Shown: in pieces, positions 23,701-31,805 of the stretch
How positions within the stretch are numbered: position 1 is the stretch's first letter
Layout: each line of letters starts with the position of its first letter
Assembly: GCA_031763025.1 (NCBI GenBank)
Contig: JASSKH010000006.1
Coordinates: forward strand, 1,957,048-2,021,047
DNA: 64,000 bases
Origin: Macrocystis pyrifera
Lineage: Eukaryota; Sar; Phaeophyceae; Laminariales; Laminariaceae
Reading direction: 5' to 3'
The notes under the pieces: model-generated
What the model saw: only the letters and a program-made list of their open reading frames with translations
Told to the model about the DNA's origin: nothing
The model's database searches: none
Translations under genes and position numbers: made by a program

Positions 23701-26176
23701 CAATATCGTACTGCCCCAGCAATCACCTTTACACACACAGGCAGGGCTCCAGGGAGGTAAGCTCATGCGAAAACATCATCATCATCATCAGGTGTCGTCC
23801 CCTCTCCCCCCCCGGTACGCGCATTCATTTTTGTCGCGAATAGGGTTCAGCATTCCCACTGCTCGTCGATTTTCGTCAAATGTTGCTGACTCACGCTTTC
23901 GCGCCTTCCGCTAGCCAAAAAGTCCTTACGAATATGCACTCTGTGAGACTTGAACCCGCGAACTTGATCTTGGTAGGCACGCGGACCACCTATCAAGCCA
24001 CCGGCGGATATAAGATGCCGCGGCAGACGAGGTCCTGATGCGATCGGCGCGGACGCGCTCTTGAACGAGGGCGTAAAGCCAGAGAGCACTACGACACTTT
24101 CAAGTCAAGCACCTTTTTCTGCCAGCGTCCTTTCAATCAGCCAACCCTTGCCCTGCCAGCCGCACCGACCGCGCGTGCGGCTGGCAGGGCAGGACCCGGC
24201 TGATTTGGATGGCACTGGTTATAAAGTCGCCGGACGTTGAACGTGCCGCAGTGCTCTGGCTTTACGCGTGCCCTCGTTCAAGAACACATCCAGCTCCGTT
24301 CGCATCATGATCTCGTCTTCCGGTAGGGTCCCCGCCGCAAGATCCACATCCACCTAGGAAACCCGGGGAGATACGTTCCCCGAATGTCCCGTGACGACCA
24401 CACTCCGTATGCCTGGGGGCTTCAGTTCACGGTGGCGGCGGCCAGTAGTGTACTCTCGAATACCAGCCGCAAGGTCCGTATCTACATAGGAAACCCGGGG
24501 ATGTACCCCCGGATGTCAGCTGACGACCACACTCCGTCTAACTGGGAGATTTCAGTCCACGGTGGCGGCGGCCAGTAGTGTGCTCGAATACCCGCCATAA
24601 TATGCATGTCCACCTAGGAAACCCGGGGCTGTACCCCAGATGTCCCCGTCTGCATGGGGAGGGGGGTCAGCCTCCGGTGGCGGCGGCCAGCAGTGCATAC
24701 GGCTTGGGCCCGGGTTCGATACAATGGTTGATGGTGCCCTATTTCGGGATACTGTAGTAATCAGGAACAAACATGGGTGTGTAAACACAAGACTTAGGGG
24801 AACACTCGTACTTGTGTTTTTTGGGTGCATCGTGGGCTCTGATCACCGTACGCCCCCCCCCGTGATAAGGTTAGGAGGGATGCGTGGTCAATGGTCAAAT
24901 GACTCAGGCAAGCAACAAATGAGTACGCCCCCCCTCCCCCCTCGCGGAGAGCTGGCGGTGCCGCCCGATAGCTCGGTTGCACCTCGAGCTGGTGAAGTAG
25001 TGCATATATACAGCCTTCGCCCGGAAGCTTCGACAACAGAAAACATGGTTGGACAGCAGTGACATTAGGGTTGGGGTTGTACCTCTATAGCTTCTTCCGC
25101 CCAAATGGTTGACCTGGCAATGCACTGTCTCCCGTAAAGGGCCCGGCTTCGAACGAATGGTTGGCATGACCATGGTTGACAGCAGTCCGTTAGAGTTAGG
25201 GCTTGTATAGGATTTGGAGGCAATTCAATTTTTACCTACTGTAGTTTGCCAACGCTGGGCCAAGGTCTATACAAGTGCAGCCCTCGATTTCGACCCCGAC
25301 AATCGCGCAGCAGATACGAGACGGGCCGCTGTCGGGGTCTGGGTTAGGATTTGTAGGGTGACGGTTAGGGATAGGTTTTGGGTTAGCTTGGGTTGGGTTT
25401 GGTTGGGTTGGATTGGGCTGGATGGTATTGGGTTAGACTGGGCTGGGTTGGCCAACCTAACGGTTCCGATAAAAAGTCCGTCCGCGTCAACCTTCTCGTT
25501 GCCGAAGCGATTTATACACAAACAGTATTATCCCTCAAAAGTTTGCAGAGTTTTCCGGGACTACTGCAGAATTTTCCTGGAGAATTTTCTCGTCTCGTGT
25601 CCGCTGTTTTTTTTTTTTGTGACCACGGCCAGTATGCGACGACTTTTCGTAGCTGGTGACCACGAACTATTTTTCTAGGCTATTTCGGTGAATTCGTGTA
25701 AGAACAACAACATGTTGATGCCTGACGTTTCTGTCACGCGCGCCCTTGTCCGGCGTTTTTTTTTTTTTTTTTTTTTTGCTCCTTTCTCCCGCTTGCGCGT
25801 CCGCCCCGCCCCGTCTGGCCAGGCGAGCATGTCTGTGAAAGACATGCTGGCAGAGTTTAAGATGGAGGACAAGCGCAACGAGCAGCAGAGCAACAACAAC
25901 CGCGCCGTCGCCGCCGCTGCTGCCGCCGCCGCGTCCGCTTCCTCCACCGCCGGTACCCCCTCCTCTTCCTTCTCCTCTTCCTCTCCCTTTTCCTCCTCTT
26001 CCTCTTCTTCTTCCTCCCCGTATTCTTTCCCAAGCTCGAGCTCCGCCGATTCCGCACGAGGAGGTGATGTCGCAGTTAGGCGCGACGCTGGTAGATTAGG
26101 GGCGGCGGCGGTCGAGCCAGGGCCCTCCCAGAAGCCCAGGAAGGGGAAGAAGGGGAAGAAGGAGCGCCGGCGGTAA
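1889..26176 (+). CDS. Unrecognised coiled-coil-like protein gene, at least five exons
   Basis: The gene model has exons at 1889-2266, 12788-12883, 16272-16379, 20737-20830 and 25823-26176. Exon 1 ends in phase 0 at CAG|GTGAGG and exon 2 starts in phase 0 after a pyrimidine tract and ACAG. Exon 3 ends AA|GTGAGA and joins exon 4, which begins G|GCA, in phase. Exon 4 joins exon 5 in phase 0. Exon 2 (phase 0 end) and exon 3 (needs two prior bases) do not match, so one small exon between 12884 and 16271 is missing. The product is at least 340 residues: an Ala-rich low-complexity N-terminus, a helical heptad-like middle (QREMQDAYRKLICANVERK, then VVEEQESALAKDVDLFNKLQ), a segment with MMPDPTKHPELEAM, and a Ser-rich tail ending KGKKGKKERRR. 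I do not recognise the family. An intracellular scaffold or complex subunit is a guess based on the helices and basic tail. The introns reach 10.5 kb and are full of transposons. Confidence 0.6.
3186..3600. mobile_element. Non-autonomous TIR element, about 415 bp
   Basis: It starts with GTTACCAGTGAGGAATA near 3186 and ends with the inverse, TATTCCTTACTGGTAAC, near 3597. The left half contains two diverged copies of a ~200-base unit carrying ACCACGGCGAATCGAATG, and the right end carries the inverse of the same word. It has no coding capacity. Confidence 0.65.
3680..4200. repeat. Tandem repeat, ~200-base diverged units
   Basis: Three diverged units repeat AGCTGAGCTGGGTG-like, CTGGTACnTCGTAC and ACAGCACCnnGGCAC segments. 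Plus- and minus-strand frames here are repeat artefacts. Confidence 0.6.
4224..4735 (-). repeat. Poly-C-tailed dispersed element (family Y), copy 1
   Basis: This is an inverted copy of the ~500-base element that recurs at 13401, 13946 and elsewhere. Shared blocks include GGTCGGTGAAAACCCGACGT, GTAGGGATGCGAGGG and CACCTCACGGCGCTTCGCGC (orientation of the plus copies). It is preceded by a G run, the reverse of the poly-C tail. Confidence 0.8.
5491..5598. mobile_element. MITE family A
   Basis: This ~108-base palindromic element has ends ACGGGGGGCCATAGTAAA and TACGGTCCCCCGTAAT and an internal AATATTGTTAGTAAAAATA, matching the 16-site family described in the findings. Confidence 0.85.
5812..6224. 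mobile_element. TIR element with AGAGATGGGCA ends (hAT-like, non-autonomous)
   Basis: The left end AGAGATGGGCAACGGAT and the right end TGCCCATCTCT are inverted. Within about 30 bases of each end sit matching TTTTTCGATGAACCG-like and CGGTTCTTC-like words. TIRs of this AGAGATGGGC type are common in hAT elements. No clear 8-base target duplication is visible, and there is no transposase. Confidence 0.55.
6595..6695. repeat. Short tandem repeat, ~36-base units
   Basis: Roughly three units of AGGCGCTACCCTTAnAAGG plus spacer. Confidence 0.7.
7264..7372. mobile_element. MITE family A
   Basis: The ends are TATTACGGGGGACCATGGTA and TAACTATAGACCCCCGTA. The AT-rich core carries AATATATAGGTTTTTATG. Confidence 0.88.
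7829..8018. mobile_element. TIR element inserted into a diverged repeat
   Basis: The ends GGGCCCATCTTAACGGGGA and TCCCCGTTAAGATGGTCCC are inverted. Inside, a ~68-base segment with GGACTTTCGGnTCTTTCA is duplicated. Flanking sequence at 7725-7795 (CTGCATGGGTGCTGGCTACA) recurs at 8030-8097. Confidence 0.7.
9120..9262. repeat. Duplicated ATACCAGGTATC-ACGAAGTACGAAGT motif
   Basis: ATACCAGGTATCnTACGAAG followed by TACGAAGT occurs at about 9130 and again at about 9234. The surrounding 8640-9120 is T-rich then A-rich, without a supported gene. Confidence 0.7.
10070..10327. repeat. (CTA)n/(CTG) compound microsatellite
   Basis: About 255 bases of CTA triplets are interrupted at regular 15-18 base intervals by CTG. 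The apparent poly-Leu and poly-Tyr frames are artefacts. Confidence 0.97.
10645..10790 (+). repeat. Dispersed repeat, copy 1
   Basis: It shares TGTAGGGCCGG-TGTTCC, CAAGGnATGTnAAGGC and AAGTTGCTGT with 50276-50395. The two copies are same-oriented and otherwise unclassified. Confidence 0.65.
10886..11158 (+). repeat. GATCT-rich dispersed element, copy 1
   Basis: The shared order of blocks is: ATGATCTACAGAT, CCTGATnTGTATGATCT, TTGCCGGGTGGGAG, GGACATGTTTCCTGGGTTGG, CTCTCACnAACGGC, and a (GATAGAT)/(GATGAT) tail. Confidence 0.8.
11174..11285. mobile_element. MITE family A
   Basis: The ends are TATTACGGGGGAGCATAGTA and TTACTGTGGTCCCCCGTAAT. The left arm contains a poly-C insertion. Confidence 0.85.
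12160..12255. repeat. (AT)n microsatellite with quasi-palindromic GGTAC words
   Basis: Two AT runs flank GTACCGGGTATATACTATG and ACTTCGTACCTGGTAT. Confidence 0.85.
12370..12702. mobile_element. Three-deep nested MITE family A
   Basis: Three left termini (CGGGGGACCATAG at 12376, CGGGGGTCCATAG at 12413, CGGGGGTCCATAG at 12450) are followed by one core. Three right termini then follow (ending near 12549, 12626 and 12702). This is the order expected when a MITE inserts into the core of another, twice. Confidence 0.85.
12788..12883 (+). CDS. Exon 2 of the coiled-coil-like gene
   Basis: This 96-base exon encodes 32 residues, including RNGAIQREMQDAYRKLI. It is bounded by a T-rich tract plus ACAG and by AAG|GTGCGT. 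The composition is helical and charged, and only this frame is open across the exon. Confidence 0.68.
13401..13922 (+). repeat. Family Y element, copy 2
   Basis: It starts TATGTATAGGTTGGGTTGGC, passes a T run, ACCTTTGCTTCGCACAAGG and CTCACGGCGCTTCGCGC, and ends GTATCGAATACACCCC in a C run. Confidence 0.85.
13946..14438 (+). repeat. Family Y element, copy 3
   Basis: It lies head-to-tail behind copy 2, with the same start TATGTATAGGTTGGGTTGGC, and ends in a poly-C tract that continues irregularly to 14652. Confidence 0.85.
15343..15455 (+). repeat. Family Y element, 3' end only
   Basis: Only the last ~110 bases are present (TGCCTGGTCGGTGAAAACTC through TATCGAGTACACCCCC). The truncation is at the 5' side, as expected for retroposition. 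Confidence 0.75.
15903..16108. mobile_element. MITE family B, two adjacent copies
   Basis: Each unit has inverted GACTGCAGTCCC-type ends enclosing GGGGACAA-ACTTGGAA and TTTGTCCCC. The two units are separated by GGGATCAGTGACCC. Confidence 0.75.
16272..16379 (+). CDS. Exon 3 of the coiled-coil-like gene
   Basis: This exon encodes IYSDLAVVEEQESALAKDVD and continues as an amphipathic helix to ESPAY. It is bounded by TCTCAG and AA|GTGAGA. It starts with the third base of a split codon, so the preceding exon must end in phase 2. Exon 2 as called does not. Confidence 0.7.
16390..16482. repeat. (CTA)n microsatellite
   Basis: About 30 imperfect CTA units start immediately downstream of exon 3. Confidence 0.95.
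16670..17130. repeat. Minisatellite, ~25-30 base units
   Basis: Diverged units of CTCCGTCGGTCTCGAAAGGG plus a variable A/T-rich end, at least 14 copies. The frames through it are artefacts. Confidence 0.85.
17345..17500. repeat. CGGGT-pentamer dispersed element
   Basis: Runs of GGGTC flank GGTTTTCAAAATATCAC, with the reverse complement (GACCCGACCC) following. The structure is therefore partly palindromic. Confidence 0.8.
18960..19700. repeat. Degenerate repeat built on TACTCGCAGTATTTCG
   Basis: TACTCGCAGTATT, AGTACTCGCAG and TTCTGTACTGC words recur at irregular 30-60 base spacing over about 740 bases. Confidence 0.6.
20150..20676 (+). repeat. Family Y element, copy 5
   Basis: It runs from TATGTATGGGTTCGGTTGGC to GATCGAGTACACCCC, with a 22-base T run and a terminal C run (20677-20703). 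Its C tail lies about 30 bases upstream of the exon 4 acceptor. Confidence 0.88.
20737..20830 (+). CDS. Exon 4 of the coiled-coil-like gene
   Basis: This exon encodes AMMEYGQSSGMVNVHG followed by TMMPDPTKHPELEAM. It is bounded by ACCCAG and ATG|GTAAGA. It joins exon 3 through a split Lys codon and exon 5 in phase 0. It follows directly on a poly-C tract at the end of a dispersed repeat, so a repeat sits next to the acceptor. Confidence 0.66.
21395..21665. repeat. Minisatellite, ~26-base units
   Basis: Units contain CTTTGCAATCCCGTTCGTTTGTG with substitutions, about ten copies. Confidence 0.85.
21771..21879. mobile_element. MITE family A
   Basis: The ends are TATTACGGGGGACCATAGTA and TAACTATGGTCCCCCGTAAT. 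This is a near-intact copy. Confidence 0.92.
22018..22632. repeat. Two inverted arrays of a 14-base minisatellite
   Basis: The left array (22018-22270) repeats GAGGTTCTACGACC. The right array (22373-22632) repeats its reverse complement, GGTCGTAGAACCTC. About 100 bases of unique sequence separate them. Confidence 0.92.
22634..22800. mobile_element. Palindromic element, copy 1
   Basis: CAGAGCACTGCGGCACGTTCACCCGC near the left is matched by GCGGGTGAACGCGTCGCA at the right, with inner inverted ATCAACCAACCGCTnCCC and GGGCAGCGATTGGTTGGT. It is related to 24070-24275. Confidence 0.65.
23524..23700. repeat. Tandem repeat, ~58-base units
   Basis: Three units of TGTGTGAAGACAGnAAACCC plus ACACGATTCGCTAGGGTnGA, the last cut short. 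Confidence 0.85.
23775..24012 (-). mobile_element. tRNA-derived SINE (family 1), copy 1
   Basis: Read on the minus strand, it starts with a tRNA-like head: an A-box-like GTGGCTTGATAGGTGG and a B-box GCGGGTTCAAGTCTCAC. A body with AAAATCGACGAGCAGTGGG and a GGGGGGGAGAGGGGACGACA end follow. It matches 53745-54005. Confidence 0.8.
24070..24275. mobile_element. Palindromic element, copy 2
   Basis: The outer inverted sequences are AAAGCCAGAGAGCACTACG and GTGCTCTGGCTTTA. An inner perfect-looking stem, CCCTGCCAGCCGCA and TGCGGCTGGCAGGG, sits at the centre (about 24150-24192). Confidence 0.75.
24355..24700. repeat. Tandem repeat, ~115-120 base units
   Basis: Three units of GGAAACCCGGGG, GACGACCACACTCCGT and CGGTGGCGGCGGCCAGTAGT. 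The third lacks part of the middle. Confidence 0.85.
25823..26176 (+). CDS. Terminal exon of the coiled-coil-like gene
   Basis: The exon begins GCGAGCATG after GGCCAG, preceded by a long T tract at 25758-25777. It encodes ASMSVKDMLAEFKMEDKRNE, then Ala- and Ser-rich low complexity (about residues 30-80 of the exon), then a Lys/Arg-rich end and TAA at 26174-26176. The ATG at 25829 could alternatively start a separate small gene, but phase agreement with exon 4 favours a terminal exon. Confidence 0.62.
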   Translation, partial: ASMSVKDMLAEFKMEDKRNEQQSNNNRAVAAAAAAAASASSTAGTPSSSFSSSSPFSSSSSSSSSPYSFPSSSSADSARGGDVAVRRDAGRLGAAAVEPGPSQKPRKGKKGKKERRR

Positions 26177-26389
26177 CGAACCGAGTTGTGTATGTTGTGT
26201 GCATTTGTGTTTTTTTTTTTTTTTGCTGTTTTTTGTTGTTGCTGTTGTTGATGCTGTTCGTTGTTCTCCGTAGGGTTTCTTCTGGTGTGCTGAGGCATGG
26301 AGGAGAAGGGGCGGAGCGACCGCTCACGTTTGTGTTTTGGTGGACTGCTCCCCTGTACCTCGGTCAGGGTGACAGGTCTAGGTCGCGGG

Positions 26390-26530
26390 TGGTGATTGGT
26401 CGGTCGATACTCATTGGTTGATTGGTCGGTCGTTATTGATTGGTTGATTGGCTGATTGGTCGGTCGATACTGATTGGTTGGTGGGCTGGTTGGTTGGATG
26501 GTTAGTCGGTTGATTGGTTGGTCTGTCGAT
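26390..26530. repeat. TTGGTTGATTGGTCGG repeat
   Basis: Irregular units of GATTGGTCGGTCG and GGTTGATTGG. Confidence 0.8.
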
Positions 26531-27437
26531 TCTGTTTATTCCTCCTTGATTTTTTGGTGCAAGCTGTGTGTCGAGGCCGATTCTGTGGGTAAAAATGCCC
26601 CCGGGTTATTTGGGCCATAAAACTGGCCGCACGTTGAACCAACTCCAGAAAATAGTATCGCGGCCAAATAAACTATTCGGGGAGCCTGGTCGTTGCCTCG
26701 TTGGCTTATCGTAGCGCGGCAAGGTGTCAGCGCACTCTCGAGAGTACGTACGAAACGTCACGTGCTCTTCCTCCTCAAGCGAGTAGAAACTGATCCACAC
26801 AGGACAAAAAATAGTACCTGGTAGATATTTTGTGTTGTACGATTTCCGTTTATTTGGTTATTTGACTTTTGTATTTTCAATTTTTGCATATTTGCTTTTC
26901 GCATGCTTTGCATATTTTGCATGTTTTTTCCATTAGTTTTGTTGTTTTTTTTGTTTTGTTTTTTGCATGTTTTGAATTTTGCGCAATTTGGTTTATTTTG
27001 TGGTTGATGTGTTTAGACATGATATGTTATAGCACGTGGGTGGGGCTCGTTTGGGCGTCGATGGACCCGTGCTGTGCTGCTCACTGGATTACCCTTTTGC
27101 GATCTCAGAGGGGAAGGGTGACGAAAATTAGGCACTGACGATTGAATCATCGGGTATACGAAGCAGCCCGGGCTGCTACTATCGATACCCAGCAGCGGTG
27201 TACCGATTTTTTTAAGACCATCCGGTTTAAGGCCATAATAGAGATGAGACCACGTAAATCGACTCATCACAAAAAAAAAAAAAAAACAACAACAACAACA
27301 AAGAAAAAACTACTCGGAGATAGTATTTGATCGTGTTTTTAGTAGCTCAAGATAAGAAAGACCATACCAGGTACGCATTAGAGATGAGACTCACTTATTT
27401 TTCGGGCTTGTCACGGGGCGGTCTTATAACCCATTTA

Positions 27438-27524
27438 CGTAGGACTGCAGTCCCGTTTTCGGGACAAACTACCTAGAATTTTAGTGGATCATCTCCCATA
27501 CGGGGCTGCAGTCGTAAGAGGGTT
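27438..27524. mobile_element. MITE family B
   Basis: The ends are GACTGCAGTCCCGTTTTCGG and ACGGGGCTGCAGTC, with central CTACCTAGAATTTTAGTGG. Confidence 0.78.
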
Positions 27525-28364
27525 AAGAAGGGTACACCTACCACTGTACCGACTGTAAAACGTGTGATGGGATATATAGCACACTCCCTCAGACGACTTT
27601 CAAAGCAGGTTTCGTGTACAACGAGGAGAGACTGCTGTATACGCCGAGTGACGCGTGTATGGAACGATCTCGACGATATCCTCCCGAAGCCACCATCGTG
27701 GTTGTGTTTTTTTTTTTGCCCGCCATGTTCTGGAGTAAGTCGGCTCTGAAAATCCGTCCCAGGGGGGTGTTTTATCGCTAGCGTGTTGCGTGATATACCG
27801 TAGATTAGGACAGGACATGCCCCCAAAAAATATCGGGGAACAGCAGGGCAACGCGTATCGTTAGCGCTGCTCTACAAGCAGTTGATGCCGGTGTGGGTTA
27901 GGACATGTGTCCTAGCTGTTTCTGGTTCAATACTAATAGTGCGAGTCTTGAGTATTCCCTACTTGAGGTTCACCCAGGGTCTTCTATACGATACCCAGTA
28001 CTATGTAGTGGACGAGTGTTGAGTATTCCCCTGCGGTAGGTTTACTTAGAGGGTATTTTATATCAGAGTTCAGACGTGTCATTCCGCCCGCGAGTTTTCG
28101 CGAAAAATCTAAAAACGGTACATCGGTGGACTTTCCGCCAGTTGACGGTACAGGAAATGAAATCAGCTCTTTCAAGGCGCGACAAACCAAACAGGGAGAT
28201 ACCGTTTCATGTCCCGGTATACCGTTTTCTGTCGAATTGATGCTATTGTTGATACTACACGAGTGCTACTGTGCTGTACGTATTGCCTGGATTGCGCGCC
28301 GACTGTTAATAGTTCAGCCACCATGCAAGTCGAGGCTGGCTCCCCTCCAAAGCAACCACAGCTC

Positions 28365-28612
28365 GGACCGATCGTCTGCAGATCATCTGCAGATCATTTG
28401 ATGGTCTAGATCTTTCAAGGCAGATCTATTCCCGGTTTTGCCACGATGTGCGTAGCCCATGTTGCCGGGTGGGACCCGTAAATTATTCTGCACAATCTAC
28501 CTACTATCTGTAGTAGCAAATGTTTCCTAGGATATATATATATATTTCATGTGTTGTGCAGATCCTGCATAGCATTCACTCACAACGGCTGATGAGGATC
28601 TAGATGATTTAG
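28365..28612 (+). repeat. GATCT-rich dispersed element, copy 2
   Basis: It has CAGATCATCTGCAGATCAT, TTGCCGGGTGGGACC, AATGTTTCCTAGG and CTCACAACGGCTGATGAGG in the family order. A MITE family A copy follows immediately. Confidence 0.75.
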
Positions 28613-28613
28613 A

Positions 28614-28723
28614 TATTACGGGGGACCCTAGTAAATAGGACCAAATATTGTTAGTAAAAATAGGTAAATATATAGTTTTTTATGTGTACCATAGGTCCAA
28701 TTAACTATGGACCCCCGTAATAA
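28614..28723. mobile_element. MITE family A
   Basis: The ends are TATTACGGGGGACCCTAGTA and TAACTATGGACCCCCGTAAT. Confidence 0.92.
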
Positions 28724-29868
28724 TAATTTATCCCGAGGTGTAAAAGGAACTGACAGCACGTCAACGCAACGACAACAATATTGATGCCTGTTGGAATTCT
28801 CCAGGCCCAAGGGACTCACAGAGGGAACTGGAGTCTGCTGGTCGAGAAGGATGTGAGGCATCAAATGTCTTTAATGTGGCACGGATTAGTGTGCAAGTAT
28901 CAATAGCATCATAGTTCGTGAAGCATGTAGTGTGAAGTATCAACAGCAGCATATTTCGTGAAGCATGAAGAAAAACGACATCAAGCGAAACGTGTCCACT
29001 CTGCGGGATGCATACACATTGTTCGCTTGACTCTAAAAACCCCGTCCTCCGGCTTGTAAAGCAACAGCATGGCAACAGTTTTTCTTGCATGCGTCAACTG
29101 CCGAACACACAACTTACGCTATCATCGGCCTCGAGTAAGTATCGTCATTTGAGCGGTACCGGGTGTTCCTTGGGACTCGCGAGGACTCAGCCATTCCGGC
29201 TTCTGGAACCCTGGAGACTCGGTTCTTCAAAAGGACCCAGCCAACGCTACAGCTTCTGGTGCCCTGGGGACTTGAGAGAGAGAGGACCCGGTCATTTCAG
29301 TCTCCGGTACCCTGGAGACTCAGTATACCTCAAGAAGACTCGGACTCGCGAGTCAATTGGTTGAGTCCCGATGACTCGCACTCCGACTCTGGCGACCATT
29401 GAAACTCTGTATTTCTTTCCGAGGGTCTCGGGAGCTCTAAAGTGCCGGTTGGTACAGCACTACAGTAGTAGTGCGGCGCTCGCCCCGGCTCATCACACCA
29501 TTGAGGTTCTTCTCAACAAAATGACAGTTTTATTACTACAAAATAATAAGGCTGTGAGCTGGCTAGGCTTCACGTCACGGCTATTAAATAGTTACCGGTA
29601 TTCCTCAGAGTTTTCTCGTAGGTTCTCCATCTGGACTAAAACCTCAAACCCCTAAAGAAGTCTGAAGCGCACTTTGACTTGATTATCTGCCGCTAATAAT
29701 TCTTGACACCGATTATATCGCGTTCTCTTGAGCCCGACTATCCCGATTTCTTGACTCCGATTATTAACCCCGATTTTCGCGATTCTTGACGCAAATTCTC
29801 GAAGATGGTTGTTTTCGTTTTTCCTAGAAAAAATACGGAGCTCGGCGAGAATCGCGATTTTTGTTCTA

Positions 29869-29990
29869 AGGATTACCCTGGGCTGGGTAATCGATCGATA
29901 TTTTACCCCTATAGCTCAGTAGGTAACACCTTCACATTTGGCGTCGTCGGCAGGACATGGGTTCGAACCTCACTCCTTTGCCGAAGGAGT
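29869..29990 (+). mobile_element. tRNA-like SINE head (family 2), copy 1
   Basis: It contains CCTATAGCTCAGTAGGTAAC (A-box-like) and, 39 bases on, ATGGGTTCGAACCTCAC (B-box-like). The arms do not fold into a full tRNA, so a tRNA-derived retroposon head is the better call. The first ~70 bases recur at 30551. Confidence 0.6.
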
Positions 29991-30306
29991 CCAGGACTTC
30001 GTCGACGCGGGGGATGGGGAGTTATCCGAGGGAGTTGATGGCGTTGAGCTTCTTATAGTTGCATGTGATGCGGACACCCCCATCCTTTTGGGGGATGGCG
30101 ACCATAGGGCTGGAGCATGGTGACGTGGAATGCTGGATCATCAGGCCGGCGGCCAGGTACTGGTCTAACACGGCGTTGGCCTTCTTGGCGAGGATGGGGT
30201 TGATCCTGTAGGGGCGAGAAGTGACCGGTGCGCTGTCCGGGGGTACGGTGATCTTGAACGGCATTAGCGAGCACAAGCCGAAGTCAGTCTTCGAACCCGC
30301 CGACAT
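29975..30306 (-). pseudogene. Ty3/gypsy-type reverse transcriptase fragment, interrupted
   Basis: The minus-strand frame of 30306-30022 encodes the start of a reverse transcriptase domain: RPYRINP, then SPMVAIPQKDGGVR and NYKKLNAI, the finger/palm start typical of Ty3/gypsy polymerases. An in-frame TAA at 30022 breaks it. The same frame then continues for about 15 residues (PRVDEVLDS) to about 29977, where similarity ends. Protease, the catalytic D-D motif, RNase H and integrase are all absent. The fragment is bracketed by two direct copies of the tRNA-like head (29869 and 30551). It is a dead relic. Confidence 0.82.
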
Positions 30307-30550
30307 CGGGGGTCACCAAAGCTTGGACCGCAATCACCTGGGCCTACGTCAACGTCGCCACCGACCGACAACGACGCGCCTACTCCCTCGAACGTTTCTT
30401 TTTTTGCAGAAACGCTTGCGCGTGCCTCAAAAACAAAACACACCTCCCTGGTTCCCCAGGTAATGAAACGAAGCGGGTAGGTCAGCGTACAGACGTATAC
30501 GGTTCTGACGCCCCAAATATCCCGCCGTTCATGGAGGGGGGAGAGAGTTA

Positions 30551-30622
30551 TAAGGATTACCCTGGGCTGGGTAATCGATCGATCTTTTACCCCTATAGCT
30601 CAGTAGGTAACACCTTCACAGA
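30551..30622 (+). repeat. SINE family 2 head, copy 2
   Basis: AAGGATTACCCTGGGCTGGG through ATAGCTCAGTAGGTAACACC is nearly identical to 29869-29940, then the similarity stops. Confidence 0.85.
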
Positions 30623-31439
30623 TTGCTGAAGAGCATTATTCTTAACTTTTCCATTTTTCTTGAAAAAAAAAAACGAATTCTGGAGCTGGGACTGTTTTTT
30701 TTCAAGCGTCCCTCGTGCGTATCCTTTTGTTTATATTCTCTCATTTATGTTTTTTTTTTTTCCTTTGTGAAGCGTCCCTCATGTGTATCCTTTTGTTTAC
30801 ATTCTCTTGTATTATGTTTTTTTTCACTGTTCCCTACGTATTCTTCTTCCAAAAAAAGGATCATCAGCGGAAAGTTCTTCGAAAATAACGGCCCTAAGCA
30901 GCAAGAATGTGGGTAGCTCGCCCTGCATCCCAGACCAGTCTTCACACTGACGACGAAAACAAAGATCAAATGTCCAACACGCACCACGAAAACCAGACGT
31001 TACGTGCTTTAGATTTTGTTAATATGATAGTATTCTTACTTACTAATAGTAGAGCAACTTCTATCAATCGCCGTTACATGGCGTTGATCGCATGGCGGTG
31101 AAAACGCTTTTTACCCTATAAAACTCCGGACCAAAACCTCTCCCATCGAAGAAAGGTCTACTAACAGACGATCAGTCTTATCAATACTGCTTGTACGAAT
31201 CAATCAGCGTGAAATAAATAGGCTACTGTACGTATCTGGCCCGGTGTAACATACGAGTCCTACACACACCAAAAAAAGGCATAAATCACGAAAAGCGAGG
31301 AGAACACGGGATACAGGCACCCCAGGTACGCTTTTCGTGCCGTTGCACCACGATTCAAGTTCGATATTCTTTATCGTGCACAGTAGTAACCTCCTGGACA
31401 GACTACTCCATACATTACGCGCGTGTCTCATTTTTCGCA

Positions 31440-31805
31440 TCCTTTCCACCAGCAGCACCACAAGGTACCTACTGTGCTGCGAAGGCAACAAACTGTTACC
31501 AGTAGTAGTTCTCACCACCTACTACTGTGCTGGCACAGGAACAGTGGTGCATCACCACCTACTTACTGCAGCAACAACAACAGCAACAACAACAGCAGCA
31601 GCAGTAGTTCCACCATCACCTACGGTGATGTCACGACAGCAACAACAACTGACTGCAGCCCACCATTGCAAGAAGTATCACAACAACCACCTACTGCGCT
31701 GTAACAACAAAAATATAGTACGTGGTCCATCACCATCATCTACTGCTGTGTTGTGTCGAAACAACAACAGTAGTAGTAGTCCACCACCACCTGCCGTGCT
31801 GTAAC
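31440..31805. repeat. Degenerate CACCACCTACTGTGCTG / CAACAACAG repeat
   Basis: CACCACCTACTG, TGTGCTG and AACAACAACAG words alternate over about 360 bases. Open frames here are low-complexity artefacts. Confidence 0.7.

Larger units (their letters stand above)
20831..25822 (+). other. Intron 4 of the coiled-coil-like gene, 5 kb
   Basis: It holds a TTTGCAATCCCGTTC tandem repeat (21395-21665), a MITE (21771), an inverted pair of 14-base minisatellites (22018-22632), two palindromic elements (22634-22800, 24070-24275), tandem repeats (23524-23700 and 24355-24700), a SINE (23775-24012), a LINE-tail scrap (24882-24930) and G/T-rich DNA (25340-25455). No exon is supported. Confidence 0.55.

Noticed and set aside
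29905..29985. Functional tRNA gene
   Set aside because: A- and B-box-like motifs are present, but acceptor and anticodon arms do not pair and copies are truncated, which fits a SINE head.
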